Positions 16,707-25,062 of a DNA stretch of 48,722 nt are shown here, piece by piece. The notes beneath the pieces are model-generated. The model was not told the DNA's origin. It searched no databases and was given only the letters and a program-made list of their open reading frames with translations. This DNA comes from Proteiniphilum sp. Its GTDB lineage: Bacteria; Bacteroidota; Bacteroidia; Bacteroidales; Dysgonomonadaceae. The position numbers and the translations under genes are program-made. The stretch covers positions 1 through 48,722 of the forward strand of contig JADMKJ010000004.1 of assembly GCA_015478855.1 (NCBI GenBank), in the 5' to 3' direction. How positions within the stretch are numbered: position 1 is the first letter of the stretch; each line of letters opens with the position of its first letter.

Positions 16707-17216
16707 ATGATCGCAGACATCCGTCGCACAACAGAGGCTGATCTCCCGGAAGTAATGGCCATCTATGCCGTTGCGCGTGATTTTATGCGTCTGAACGGCA
16801 ATGCCACACAATGGGTGAATGGTTATCCCACGGAATCATTTATCAGAGAGGAGATCGCTGCGGGACATAGTTTCATTTGTGAGAACCAGTCGGGTGAACC
16901 GGTCGGCACCTTTTGCTTTATCCCGGGAGATGATCCCACCTACAGTAAGATTTACGAGGGTGAGTGGCTGAACAGCGATCCATATGCTTCGGTACATCGT
17001 ATCGCTTCCTCGGGTAAGGAGAAAGGTGTAGCCAGGGCCTGTTTCGAATGGTGCTTCCGGCAATGTTCCAACATAAGGGTAGACACTCATCGCGATAATG
17101 TGGTGATGCAGCGGATACTGGAGGAGATGGAATTCACCTTCTGTGGTATCATCTACGTCTCCAACGGGACAGAACGTCTTGCCTATCAGAAAAAAGCGGT
17201 AAGCAATAAGCGGTAA
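16707..17216 (+). CDS. GNAT family N-acetyltransferase
   Basis: A 169-residue single-domain acetyltransferase. The start I-R-R-T-T-E-A-D-L-P-E-V-M-A-I-Y is the usual first strand and helix of the GNAT fold. The acetyl-CoA loop region is H-R-I-A-S-S-G-K-E-K-G-V-A-R near residues 94-107, followed by I-R-V-D-T-H-R-D-N and M-E-F-T-F-C-G. The substrate cannot be read from sequence. It begins 22 bases after topA and may be co-transcribed. Oddly, the last nine codons (K-K-A-V-S-N-K-R-stop) are written by the short-word repeat AAGCGGTAAGCAATAAGC, so the repeat replaced or extended the natural C-terminus. Confidence 0.88.
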   Translation: MIADIRRTTEADLPEVMAIYAVARDFMRLNGNATQWVNGYPTESFIREEIAAGHSFICENQSGEPVGTFCFIPGDDPTYSKIYEGEWLNSDPYASVHRIASSGKEKGVARACFEWCFRQCSNIRVDTHRDNVVMQRILEEMEFTFCGIIYVSNGTERLAYQKKAVSNKR

Positions 17217-17308
17217 GCAGTAAGCTATCTAGGTGTAAGGTTTGTTAAGGCAGCGGTACGGGGTTTAAGCAATCAGTAATCACTAATCAGAAGTCAGTAA
17301 TTTTCAGT
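17195..17308. repeat. Mosaic short-word repeat after the GNAT gene
   Basis: Words AAGCGGTAAGC / AATAAGCGG / AAGCAGTAAGC (17195-17225) are followed by AAGGTTTGTTAAGGCAGCGGT and then CAATCAGTAATCACTAATC / GTCAGTAATT to 17300. The order of the three blocks copies that at 1227-1340. The first block overlaps the end of the GNAT reading frame and supplies its stop codon. Confidence 0.7.
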
Positions 17309-17310
17309 AG

Positions 17311-17562
17311 ATGAGAAGAGTCCTATTTATATTATTCGGGTTGATGATATCAGTCGTTGCGATGGCTGCTGAGGAGATTGCCTCATTGAATCTCGATATC
17401 AGTATTGATTACAGCAACGACCCTTTTTATGGCGAGATATGGTTCTGGGCAATTGTGAGTGTACCCTTTCTTTTCTTGCTGGTGCTCCTCGTCAGGGGAG
17501 GAAAAGTGAAGAGAGTTGAGCTTAAGGAAGTGGTTAAGAAAGCACCACACGAGAGCGACTAG
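17311..17562 (+). CDS. Small membrane protein of unknown function
   Basis: An 83-residue product with a signal-like N-terminus (M-R-R-V-L-F-I-L-F-G-L-M ... A-M-A-A, about 1-19), a short polar segment (E-E-I-A-S-L-N-L-D-I-S-I-D-Y), one membrane helix (about 46-62: W-A-I-V-S-V-P-F-L-F-L-L-V-L-L-V), and a basic tail (K-V-K-R-V-E-L-K). I do not recognise a family. The order of segments predicts a small N-out, C-in membrane peptide. It lies between the repeat and the convergent chromate transporter genes. Confidence 0.6.
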   Translation: MRRVLFILFGLMISVVAMAAEEIASLNLDISIDYSNDPFYGEIWFWAIVSVPFLFLLVLLVRGGKVKRVELKEVVKKAPHESD

Positions 17563-17577
17563 CCTGATTCATCCTTA

Positions 17578-18141
17578 TTATGCCGGATAGAGAAGGAGTC
17601 CCGCTACTCCTGAGAGCACGATCAGCAGGATAGGATCCACCTTCTTCAGCGATGCCGCCAGCACCACACCAAAGATAATCCAGCTCTTATAGTCAGCAAA
17701 ATTATTACCGTTCATCAGCATGAGTGCGGCAGAAGCTATCAAACCTATGATGGCCGGTTTCAATACAGAAAGGGAGGCCTGCATCCATCTGTTGTTCTTC
17801 AGGCGGAAGAAAAATGCAACGACAATGGTCATGATGATGAGTGAGGGGATGCTCACGGCGAGCGTGCAGATGGCTGAGCCAAGCACGCCGTAGCCTGTGG
17901 AGAACCCCATCTCGGTCACAGCCGAGTAGCCTATATATGTAGCCGAGTTGAACGCGATAGGCCCCGGTGTGGTCTGGGAGATAGCTACAATATCAGTGAA
18001 ATCGGCTACCGTGATCCACTGGTGTACATCCACCACCTCCTGTTGTATCAGCGGCAGCATGGCATAACCACCTCCAAAGCCAAACAGTCCGATTTTGAAG
18101 AAAGCAATAAACAGTGCAAGATAGAGGTCCAGGAGTTCCAT
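17578..18141 (-). CDS. chrA: Chromate transporter, second half-size subunit
   Basis: A 187-residue half of the CHR (chromate ion transporter) family. It has the signature F-G-G-G-Y-A-M-L-P-L-I (about 21-31) and, in the second loop, I-S-Q-T-T-P-G-P-I-A-F-N (about 54-65), then three to four further membrane helices. Two adjacent half-size genes (about 185 residues each) correspond to the two homologous halves of long ChrA and should assemble into one inner-membrane transporter. The start lies one base after the stop of the partner, so translation is coupled. Chromate or sulfate is the family substrate; actual resistance is inferred only. No chrB regulator is near. Confidence 0.9.
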   Translation of the reverse strand: MELLDLYLALFIAFFKIGLFGFGGGYAMLPLIQQEVVDVHQWITVADFTDIVAISQTTPGPIAFNSATYIGYSAVTEMGFSTGYGVLGSAICTLAVSIPSLIIMTIVVAFFFRLKNNRWMQASLSVLKPAIIGLIASAALMLMNGNNFADYKSWIIFGVVLAASLKKVDPILLIVLSGVAGLLLYPA

Positions 18142-18142
18142 T

Positions 18143-18700
18143 TTACTTTTTCAGTACTTGTTTCAGATAGATCAGATGCGATATCCCCAGAAGGATGGCG
18201 CCGAGGATGATAAAGACGGGGGAGATCTTGAGCAGCCAAACCGATAGCGCCACGATCACGGGTATCCAGATATTTTTGATGTTCACACCTGCTGACTTGC
18301 CCAGACCGAGCAGAGGTGCTGCAATAAGCGCCACCACGGCAGGACGGATCCCTTTGAAAATACGTTCAATCACCGCGTTCTCCTTGAACTGCGTGAAGAC
18401 GACAGCCACGAGAAGGATGATGATGAATGAAGGGAGGATGACGCCGGCGCCTGAGAAGAGACTTCCTTTAAAACCCATCCTTTTGTTTCCCACAAAAAGG
18501 GCTGTATTCAGTGCGATGGGTCCTGGCATCGATTGGGCGATAGCGAGCATATCCATGAACTCATCATCGTCGAGCCACAGCTTCTTACCCACTACCTCGT
18601 TGCGGATAAGCGGTATCATGGCATAACCTCCGCCGAAGGTAAAGGCACCAATTTTAAAAAAGACAAGGAATAGCTCCCAATATTGCTTGATGATGCTCAT
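18143..18700 (-). CDS. chrA: Chromate transporter, first half-size subunit
   Basis: A 185-residue partner of the previous subunit: F-T-F-G-G-G-Y-A-M-I-P-L-I near residues 20-32 and A-Q-S-M-P-G-P-I-A-L-N near 55-65, with hydrophobic helices to the end. The ATG at 18700 is preferred to an in-frame GTG six bases upstream because M-S-I-I-K-Q-Y-W-E-L-F is the normal CHR start. The sequence differs enough from its partner that they are old paralogues rather than a recent duplication. Confidence 0.9.
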   Translation of the reverse strand: MSIIKQYWELFLVFFKIGAFTFGGGYAMIPLIRNEVVGKKLWLDDDEFMDMLAIAQSMPGPIALNTALFVGNKRMGFKGSLFSGAGVILPSFIIILLVAVVFTQFKENAVIERIFKGIRPAVVALIAAPLLGLGKSAGVNIKNIWIPVIVALSVWLLKISPVFIILGAILLGISHLIYLKQVLKK

Positions 18701-19081
18701 GATCACTGGATATAAAAATTGAAAGCAGATTGCAATTCGATGTAATCTGTTGCAAGTCTGCTTTCTATAAGAAGCCGCATCGGTGGAATAAGACGAAACT
18801 CCTGGTGACAGGATTTGAGTGTTCTGATATCTTTGTAATCCACTGTTCCGATAAATCGGAATCCCGAAGGATTGCGGCCCGCCATCGATATCAAAAACGA
18901 GTCTCGGTTTCTAAATGTAATTGATGAGTTTCCCAATCGACCAATGCGGCAATAACTCATGCATTTTATATTTCAAAGATAAGTAGTTTGATGGATATAT
19001 CCAAATAATCAGCGACATATTTTGGTGCTATTTTCCACAATTTCCACACTTAACTGAGACTCACTTGCAGCGTCTTCCTGG
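18701..19081. other. Gene-free region between trpB and the chromate transporter genes
   Basis: No supported gene. Open frames on both strands (18703-18960 minus, 18730-18924 plus) have odd composition and no recognisable motif. A hairpin TTCCGAT-AA-ATCGGAA lies at 18846-18861. A TATCTTTG word at 18828-18835 has no matching -33 element. Confidence 0.45.
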
Positions 19082-20434
19082 TCAGTTTTCGGCAAGAAAC
19101 TTATTGATCTCCTCATCGGTCACCTCGTGGTTGGTCAGGTCGCCTGCAAGATACTGATCGTAGGCACTCATATCCACCAGTCCATGCCCCGATAGATTAA
19201 ACAGAATCACTCTCTTCTTACCTTCCTCTTTTGCCTGTAGCGCTTCTCTGACAGCTACAGCGATGGCGTGAGTTGATTCCGGTGCGGGGATGATACCTTC
19301 GGTACGTGCAAAGAGTACTCCTGCCTCGAAAGTTTCCAGCTGTTTGATCGCTACCGCTTCCAGAAAACCATCTTTCAGCAGCTGGCTTACGATACTGCCG
19401 GCACCATGATAACGCAGTCCGCCTGCATGGATGTTGGCCGGTGCAAACTTGTGACCGAGGGTGTACATCGGTATGAGTGGTGTATACCCCGTTTCATCAC
19501 CGAAATCATATTGAAAACGTCCTCTGGTCAGCTTCGGGCATGAGGCCGGTTCGGCAGCCACAAAACGTGTGGATGATTTTCCTTCGAAGTTATGACGCAG
19601 GAAGGGGAAAGAGATGCCGGAGAAGTTGGAGCCGCCGCCAAAACAACCGATCACCACATCTGGGTACTCTTCGGCCATCGCCATCTGCTTCTCTGCTTCC
19701 AGCCCGATGATGGTCTGATGCAGCGATACATGATTCAACACACTCCCCAGCGTATACTTGCAATTGGGTGTCTGCATGGCAAGCTCAATGGCTTCCGATA
19801 TAGCAGTACCGAGGCTGCCCTGATAATTGGGATGGTCGGTAATGATCTTGCGTCCTGCCTTGGTGGACATGCTGGGTGAGGCAATCACCTGGGCACCCCA
19901 TGTCTGCATAAGTGAACGACGATAAGGCTTCTGTTCGTAGCTGATCTTCACCATATAGACTGCCAGTTCCAGCCCGAAAATTTTTGCCGCCAGGGAAAGT
20001 GCTGTGCCCCACTGTCCTGCACCCGTTTCAGTGGTGATGTTTGTGGTGCCTTCAATCTTGTTGTAATATGCCTGTGGCAGTGCCGAATTGAGCTTGTGCG
20101 ATCCCACGGGACTCACGCTCTCGTTCTTGAAGTAGATGTGCGCCGGTGTGTCGAGTGCTTTCTCAAGCTCCCTGGCACGTACCAGCGGGGTAGGGCGGTA
20201 GATCTTGTATTTTTCACGTACCTCTTCCGGAATGTCGATCCATGTATCGCTGTTGTTGACCTCCTGCCTGGATAACTCTTCCGAGAAAAGAGGATAGAGA
20301 TCTTCTGCTTTCAGCGGTTCTTTTGTCTGCGGGTTGATCATCGGCTGTGGTTTGTTCTTCATCTCAGCGGTGATATTGTACCACTGTGTTGGGATCTCCG
20401 TATCGGAGAGCATGAATTTTTTCCTTTTGTCCAT
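19082..20434 (-). CDS. trpB: Tryptophan synthase beta-like enzyme, TrpB2 type
   Basis: A 450-residue PLP enzyme that joins indole and serine to make tryptophan. The PLP lysine is Lys114 in P-V-G-S-H-K-L-N-S-A, the catalytic Glu is about 136 in T-E-T-G-A-G-Q-W-G, and the phosphate loop is C-F-G-G-G-S-N-F-S-G. The long N-terminus (W-Y-N-I-T-A-E ... P-Q-P-M-I-N-P) and the insertion pattern mark the TrpB2 branch (about 450 residues versus about 400 for TrpB1). There is no trpA or other trp gene here. It follows maeB by 32 bases, so they may share a message. TrpB2 proteins often work without TrpA and may salvage free indole; that role is inference. Confidence 0.93.
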   Translation of the reverse strand: MDKRKKFMLSDTEIPTQWYNITAEMKNKPQPMINPQTKEPLKAEDLYPLFSEELSRQEVNNSDTWIDIPEEVREKYKIYRPTPLVRARELEKALDTPAHIYFKNESVSPVGSHKLNSALPQAYYNKIEGTTNITTETGAGQWGTALSLAAKIFGLELAVYMVKISYEQKPYRRSLMQTWGAQVIASPSMSTKAGRKIITDHPNYQGSLGTAISEAIELAMQTPNCKYTLGSVLNHVSLHQTIIGLEAEKQMAMAEEYPDVVIGCFGGGSNFSGISFPFLRHNFEGKSSTRFVAAEPASCPKLTRGRFQYDFGDETGYTPLIPMYTLGHKFAPANIHAGGLRYHGAGSIVSQLLKDGFLEAVAIKQLETFEAGVLFARTEGIIPAPESTHAIAVAVREALQAKEEGKKRVILFNLSGHGLVDMSAYDQYLAGDLTNHEVTDEEINKFLAEN

Positions 20435-20466
20435 TTGTGTGTTTTTTATTGTTGTATGTGAATTAG

Positions 20467-22770
20467 TTACTGTATTCTTGGCAGGTTGTTCAGCCGGATG
20501 TTCTCCTCCACGATCGCATCGATCACCGCTACTGCTACCATATTGACGATATCACGCACGGTTGTTTCCACATCGAGAATATGGACCGGTTTGTTCAGTC
20601 CCATCTGTATGGGACCGATGATATCGTTTAATCCCGTTTCTTTCAACAGTTTGTAGGCAGTGTTCGCCGAGCTGAGGTTGGGGAACACCAGTGTGTTCAC
20701 CTCTTTCTCCCGTAGCCTGGTGAACGGGTATTTTTTGTCACGCAGTATTTTGTTCAAGGCATAGTTGAGTTGCATCTCACCATCCACCACCATGTCGGGA
20801 TAGCGTTCATGCAGTGTCTCCACCACCTTGTGCACACTGGCGGGGCTTCCTTCAGTGTCGGCACCAAAGTTGGAGTAAGAGAGCATCGCGATCACCGGAT
20901 CGTGTGCAAAAAACTTCACTGTCGCATTGGCCAGCCTGGCAATATCTGTCAGTGCCTCAGTAGTGGGGTGGCGGTTAAAGAGTGTGTCGGCAAGAAACAG
21001 TTCTCCTTTCTTGGTGTTCACGATATGCATTGCCCCGATATGGTTCAAACCGTCGCGAATACCGATCACCTCCCTGGCAATATCGATGGTGTTCGCATAC
21101 TTACTGAATACACCGGTGATCATAGCATCGGCCTCTCCGGTCTCCACCATCATCATACCGAAATAGTTCCTTTCGAACATCTTCTCTGCAGCCTCATCAA
21201 AAGTCATCCCCTGACGGTTCCGTTTTTCGGTCAGTATCTTCGCATAATGCAGACGCCTCTCTTCCTCACGGTCGTGACGCAGGTTCACGATCTCAATACC
21301 CTCCAGGCTGATCTGATTTTCTGCTGCCACATTGGCAATCTTCTCCTCGTTGCCCAGCAGTATAGGGTGACAGATTCCTTCTGCATAGGCTGTTTCTGCA
21401 GCCTTGAGCATGTTCAGGTGGTTCGACTCGGAGAAGACCACACTCTTGGGTTGCTGACGTGCCATCTCATAGAGACGGCGGATCATCTTGTTATCGAGTC
21501 CCATCAGGTCACGCAGTCTGTGGTCATACTCCTCCCAGTTGGTGATAGGCTTACGTGCCACACCTGATTGCATGGCTGCTTTTGCCACTGCGGGCGCCAC
21601 AGATGTCAGCAGGCGCGGATCGAGCGGCTTGGGAATGATGTATTCCCTGCCGAAGCTTAGTTTCTTTACGCTGTAGGCTTCATTTACCACATCGGGTACT
21701 GCCTTCTTCGTCAGCTCTGCCAGTGCGTAAACGGTGGCTTTCTTCATCTCCTCGTTGATGCAAGTGGCCTGCACATCAAGTGCACCGCGAAAGATATAGG
21801 GAAAGCCGAGGACGTTGTTGATCTGGTTAGGGTAATCGGAACGGCCGGTGGCGAAGATGATATCCTCTCTTGAAGCGATAGCCAGCTCATATTCTATTTC
21901 GGGGTTGGGGTTCGCCAGGGCGAACACGATCGGGTCGTTGTTCATCGACAGCAGCATCTCCACCGTCAGCACATCCGCCACCGAGAGCCCGAGGAACATG
22001 TCAGCGCCTCTTAGTGCCTCCTCCAGGGTTGTGATCTCTCTGGTCGTGGCGAACGGTTTCTTCCGGTCGTTCAGGTCGGTACGAGAGGTGTTGATTACCC
22101 CTTTGGAGTCGACCATCACGATATTCTCCGGATTTGCACCGAGGGCGATATAGAGCTTGGTGCATGAGTTGGCGGCAGCACCTGCGCCGTTCACCACAAT
22201 GCGTATCTCTTCAATCTTCTTTCCATTGATATCCAGTGCATTGAGTAGGCCGCATGCCGAGATGATGGCTGTCCCATGCTGATCGTCATGCATGATGGGT
22301 ATATCAAGCTCCTCTCTCAGTCGCTCTTCGATCTCGAAACATTGCGGTGCCTTGATATCCTCCAGGTTGATGCCTCCGAAGGTGGGGGCGATCGCTTTGA
22401 CCACCTGAATGAATTTTTCAGGATCTTTTTCATCTACCTCAATATCGAACACATCGATACCGGCAAATATTTTAAACAGCAGCCCCTTTCCTTCCATCAC
22501 CGGTTTGCCTGCCAGAGCACCGATATCACCCAGGCCCAGCACGGCGGTACCGTTGGAGATGACCGCCACCAGATTACCCCTGGAGGTATAATCGTAAGCG
22601 GCCTGAGGGTTTTTTTCTATTTCCAGGCAGGGTTCCGCCACTCCGGGAGAGTAAGCGAGAGAGAGATCATGCTGTGAGTTATAGGGTTTTGTAGGTACAA
22701 CTTCAATTTTACCGGGGCGTCCCTGCGAATGGTAGGCAAGGGCCTCGTCACGTAGTTTGTTCTTTGCCAT
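20467..22770 (-). CDS. maeB: NADP-dependent malic enzyme with phosphotransacetylase-like domain
   Basis: A 767-residue two-domain enzyme making pyruvate, CO2 and NADPH from malate. Residues about 1-430 are the malic enzyme: [17 protein letters not shown] near 78, the catalytic Lys in G-K-P-V-M-E-G-K, the metal-site stretch D-D-Q-H-G-T-A, and the NADP fold V-V-N-G-A-G-A-A-A. Residues about 430-760 are a phosphate-acetyltransferase-like domain that in MaeB proteins is regulatory, not catalytic. The size matches E. coli MaeB (759). The start is preceded by a TAATTTTG box at 22808-22815. The next gene downstream on the same strand is trpB, 32 bases away. Confidence 0.96.
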   Translation of the reverse strand: MAKNKLRDEALAYHSQGRPGKIEVVPTKPYNSQHDLSLAYSPGVAEPCLEIEKNPQAAYDYTSRGNLVAVISNGTAVLGLGDIGALAGKPVMEGKGLLFKIFAGIDVFDIEVDEKDPEKFIQVVKAIAPTFGGINLEDIKAPQCFEIEERLREELDIPIMHDDQHGTAIISACGLLNALDINGKKIEEIRIVVNGAGAAANSCTKLYIALGANPENIVMVDSKGVINTSRTDLNDRKKPFATTREITTLEEALRGADMFLGLSVADVLTVEMLLSMNNDPIVFALANPNPEIEYELAIASREDIIFATGRSDYPNQINNVLGFPYIFRGALDVQATCINEEMKKATVYALAELTKKAVPDVVNEAYSVKKLSFGREYIIPKPLDPRLLTSVAPAVAKAAMQSGVARKPITNWEEYDHRLRDLMGLDNKMIRRLYEMARQQPKSVVFSESNHLNMLKAAETAYAEGICHPILLGNEEKIANVAAENQISLEGIEIVNLRHDREEERRLHYAKILTEKRNRQGMTFDEAAEKMFERNYFGMMMVETGEADAMITGVFSKYANTIDIAREVIGIRDGLNHIGAMHIVNTKKGELFLADTLFNRHPTTEALTDIARLANATVKFFAHDPVIAMLSYSNFGADTEGSPASVHKVVETLHERYPDMVVDGEMQLNYALNKILRDKKYPFTRLREKEVNTLVFPNLSSANTAYKLLKETGLNDIIGPIQMGLNKPVHILDVETTVRDIVNMVAVAVIDAIVEENIRLNNLPRIQ

Positions 22771-22807
22771 TTTGATTTTTATTGTGCGGAATTAATAAGA
22801 ATTTGTG

Positions 22808-22815
22808 CAAAATTA
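22808..22815 (-). promoter_or_regulatory. Candidate -7 box for maeB
   Basis: Minus-strand TAATTTTG matches TAnnTTTG and lies about 38 bases before the maeB ATG. No clear -33 partner is present. Confidence 0.4.
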
Positions 22816-22841
22816 TAAAATAATAGTGACAGATTATAATT

Positions 22842-23534
22842 TTAATGCGCTTCCTTCACAATTTCCATCATAAAACGATAAAGATCTGTGATCTGTGTGA
22901 AGTCCTCCATCAGTTGCAATGCAATGGCTTCACTGAAGATTCTTTGATCTGAAACCGCTATTTTTTTTATCACATAAGCACTTTTTCGTTGCATCCAGGG
23001 TTGGAAAAATGGTGGCAGGTCGTTGGAGAGGGGACGTTTATACTCCTCACCGGCTACTTCAAAACCGGCATCGAGCGCTTTCTGCGCCATCTCCCTGAAT
23101 GATTCCCGACTATAGCCTATCTCTTCACGGAAATAATCCATGACTTTTCGTTTTGGCATAAACAACCCCATTCCATACATGAGATACTCGGTACCCACCT
23201 CTGCAAAAAAGCCCGGGTAGTTCTCCCAGTGAGTGGTTGCCTGCTGAAAATTGAGCCACATCGATGACTTGTAGGGATCTTTATTGGGTGAAAAGCGGAT
23301 ATCACGGTAAATGCGTGAGATCATTTTGGCAGGACGCAACTCAAACAGCGGGTCTATGTTGTACATGACCGGTGATAGCATCGCTGCCAGTGATTGGAGT
23401 GGTTGCAGCAAGGACTCCCGGTAGATATGCTTACGTTCATTGAACCATTCACGGTAGTTGTTCTCTTTTAACTCCCGGAGGAATGCAATGGTGTCGGGGG
23501 TAAATCCGGTAAAAGGTCTGATCTCTTCCATCAA
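22842..23534 (-). CDS. DUF2461 family protein
   Basis: A 230-residue cytoplasmic protein of the DUF2461 family. Typical landmarks are F-L-R-E-L-K-E-N-N-Y-R-E-W-F-N near 18-32, I-S-R-I-Y-R-D-I-R-F-S-P-N-K-D-P-Y-K near 88-105, and G-F-F-A-E-V near 125. No biochemical role is established for the family. Its start overlaps the stop of the upstream lipoprotein gene by four bases (ATGA), so the two are translationally coupled. Confidence 0.9.
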   Translation of the reverse strand: MMEEIRPFTGFTPDTIAFLRELKENNYREWFNERKHIYRESLLQPLQSLAAMLSPVMYNIDPLFELRPAKMISRIYRDIRFSPNKDPYKSSMWLNFQQATTHWENYPGFFAEVGTEYLMYGMGLFMPKRKVMDYFREEIGYSRESFREMAQKALDAGFEVAGEEYKRPLSNDLPPFFQPWMQRKSAYVIKKIAVSDQRIFSEAIALQLMEDFTQITDLYRFMMEIVKEAH

Positions 23535-24094
23535 TCAATCATCTGACATGATTCTGCAGCAATATGATATTGTGAAAGGTACTCTTTGCCCTCACTTGCT
23601 TTTCTTTCGGCAATCTGCTGACGCAACTGGTTGACTCTCTCCGTTTCTGAACTGCCTGTGGTTACTCCTTCAGCTGCCTGTTCGGTCTCGCATCCTTCGC
23701 CACCTTCACCATGAGAGACCAGCGTGCTGTCATTCAACTGCTTTTCCAGGTCCTGAAGATATGCTTCATCGAGTCTCTCTTCCACCAGTTTACCACGTAC
23801 TCTCACCCTTTTGCCTACGTTTTCCGGATCAAACTTGCCAAGGGTGGCATCCGATTCGGCACGCACTGTGTGTGCCGCGTCGCTACCCTGCAGGAAAAGT
23901 TTCATGCCGCTTTTTTGGCATATATGGGTGCAGAGACCATCTACAATGACCGTTTCATCGATCAGTGACGCTGCATTTGTCAGCAGATCGTCCACACTCA
24001 TAGGCTTGGAATTGCTGTTCCCTGAGCAGCCGTTGATGATGAGAATACTAACTGCTGCAGCAAATAAGTTTATAAAAAATCTGTTTCTGTTCAT
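23531..24094 (-). CDS. Lipoprotein with an OB-fold-like domain and a Cys-His motif
   Basis: A 187-residue predicted lipoprotein: signal peptide 1-22, lipobox I-I-N-G-C (Cys23). Residues about 35-110 look like an OB-fold (I-D-E-T-V-I-V-D-G-L ... G-K-R-V-R-V-R-G-K-L-V-E). Inside it is G-L-C-T-H-I-C-Q-K-S-G-M-K-L-F-L, where C-x-H-x-C could bind metal or haem. The tail (about 115-187) is acidic and probably coiled (Q-L-R-Q-Q-I-A-E-R-K), ending I-A-A-E-S-C-Q. Similar proteins in Bacteroidota are listed as hypothetical OB-fold proteins. It is the first gene of a coupled pair with the DUF2461 gene. A TATCTTTG box lies 34 bases upstream. Confidence 0.75.
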   Translation of the reverse strand: MNRNRFFINLFAAAVSILIINGCSGNSNSKPMSVDDLLTNAASLIDETVIVDGLCTHICQKSGMKLFLQGSDAAHTVRAESDATLGKFDPENVGKRVRVRGKLVEERLDEAYLQDLEKQLNDSTLVSHGEGGEGCETEQAAEGVTTGSSETERVNQLRQQIAERKASEGKEYLSQYHIAAESCQMID

Positions 24095-24128
24095 ACGGCT
24101 ATTATTTTTTTTTAATACTTTTACAGTT

Positions 24129-24136
24129 CAAAGATA
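24129..24136 (-). promoter_or_regulatory. Candidate -7 box of the lipoprotein/DUF2461 pair
   Basis: TATCTTTG on the minus strand, 34 bases before the lipoprotein ATG. The -33 position has no TTTG. Confidence 0.45.
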
Positions 24137-24230
24137 ACTATTTTTCAGGTTGGAGAAAAAATATGCGTTCGTTTCAGAGGAAATAATTGTTTGTTCGTCG
24201 GGTAAAAGAGAACTGTTCATCGATTAATCA

Positions 24231-24262
24231 TTGTTTTTAGCCGCTTCGGATGTGTACATTTG
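24231..24262 (+). promoter_or_regulatory. Promoter of the LiaF-like/LytTR pair
   Basis: TTG at 24231-24233, 21 bases, then TACATTTG at 24255-24262. Transcription would start near 24269, which excludes the TTG codon at 24260 as a start and supports the ATG at 24287. Confidence 0.55.
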
Positions 24263-24286
24263 TGCAAACATACAAATAGATTAATT

Positions 24287-25042
24287 ATGATAACAAATTC
24301 ATGTCATTCATCCTCATCACCCATGTTGAAAGGGATTTTATTCGGAGTATTGCTTGTGATTGCCGGAGTGCTCTTCCTCTCTTTCAATTTTGGCTGGATA
24401 AATCCTCTGTGGAGACCTGTTCTTTTCTCCTGGCCGATGATTTTTATTGTGATTGGTATTGCCAGCTTCTCCAGGCATAATATACTTGTCACCCTATTTT
24501 GGCTGATACTTGGCCTTTTCTTTCTTATTCCCCGTATTGCAGCGGCTTTTCCTGATAGCTTCTCTGCGATCAATGGTGATTTTGCGTATACTTACTGGCC
24601 CCTGTTACTTATTCTGTTAGGTCTCTGCCTCATCCTGAAAATTTTTATCGGGAAAAACCACCGTTCCGGAAGACACCGACATTTCAATGCTGATTCTATT
24701 GAAGGAGGTAACGGCCGGATAGAGAAAAAAGTAGTCTTTGGCGGCTCAGAAAGCATCTTTCTTGATCCTGTTTTCCACGGCGGAGTCATAAGTGCCACCT
24801 TTGGAGGTGTTGTACTGGATTTAAGGAGAACAACACTTCCCGAGGGTGAGACCTATCTCGACATTGAAGCAACCTTTGGGGGTGTGGAGCTATATATTCC
24901 CGGTGATTGGGTGGTGGAGACAAAATTCCAGACAGTGTTGGGTGGTGTGGAAGACAAGCGGTTTATTTTACAGCCCCTGGATTACACCCGTAAGCTTATC
25001 CTTCGCGGTGATCTCACTTTTGGTGGGTGTGAGATACACTAA
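24287..25042 (+). CDS. LiaF-like membrane protein with C-terminal beta domain
   Basis: A 251-residue protein built like LiaF/VraT sensors. There are about four membrane helices in the first 120 residues (L-K-G-I-L-F-G-V-L-L-V-I-A-G-V; P-V-L-F-S-W-P-M-I-F-I-V-I-G-I; L-V-T-L-F-W-L-I-L-G-L-F-F; Y-W-P-L-L-L-I-L-L-G-L). Next is a basic linker (H-R-S-G-R-H-R-H) and a beta-rich cytoplasmic domain with repeated F-G-G-V/F-G-G-S turns (V-F-G-G-S-E-S, T-F-G-G-V-V-L-D-L-R, T-F-G-G-V-E-L-Y-I-P, L-T-F-G-G-C-E). In Firmicutes such proteins restrain a cell-envelope stress kinase; here the next gene is a membrane LytTR regulator. The ATG start was chosen because the upstream TTG lies inside the promoter. Confidence 0.85.
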   Translation: MITNSCHSSSSPMLKGILFGVLLVIAGVLFLSFNFGWINPLWRPVLFSWPMIFIVIGIASFSRHNILVTLFWLILGLFFLIPRIAAAFPDSFSAINGDFAYTYWPLLLILLGLCLILKIFIGKNHRSGRHRHFNADSIEGGNGRIEKKVVFGGSESIFLDPVFHGGVISATFGGVVLDLRRTTLPEGETYLDIEATFGGVELYIPGDWVVETKFQTVLGGVEDKRFILQPLDYTRKLILRGDLTFGGCEIH

Positions 25043-25062
25043 TGATTCATTATCCTGAATGA

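Noticed and set aside
16391-16762. Cys/Arg/Phe-rich frames opposite the end of topA
   Set aside because: They are the mirror of the Lys/Ala codons of the topoisomerase tail, not genes.
18703-18960. 85-codon minus-strand frame ending at the chromate transporter start
   Set aside because: The apparent coupling depends on a GTG that is not the best start of the transporter gene; the protein has no recognisable motif and an opposite-strand frame looks equally good.
20770-21567. 265-codon plus-strand frame
   Set aside because: Antisense to the malic enzyme gene; His/Leu-rich with no motif.
24260-24286. TTG start for the LiaF-like protein
   Set aside because: The codon overlaps the TACATTTG promoter box, upstream of the expected transcription start.
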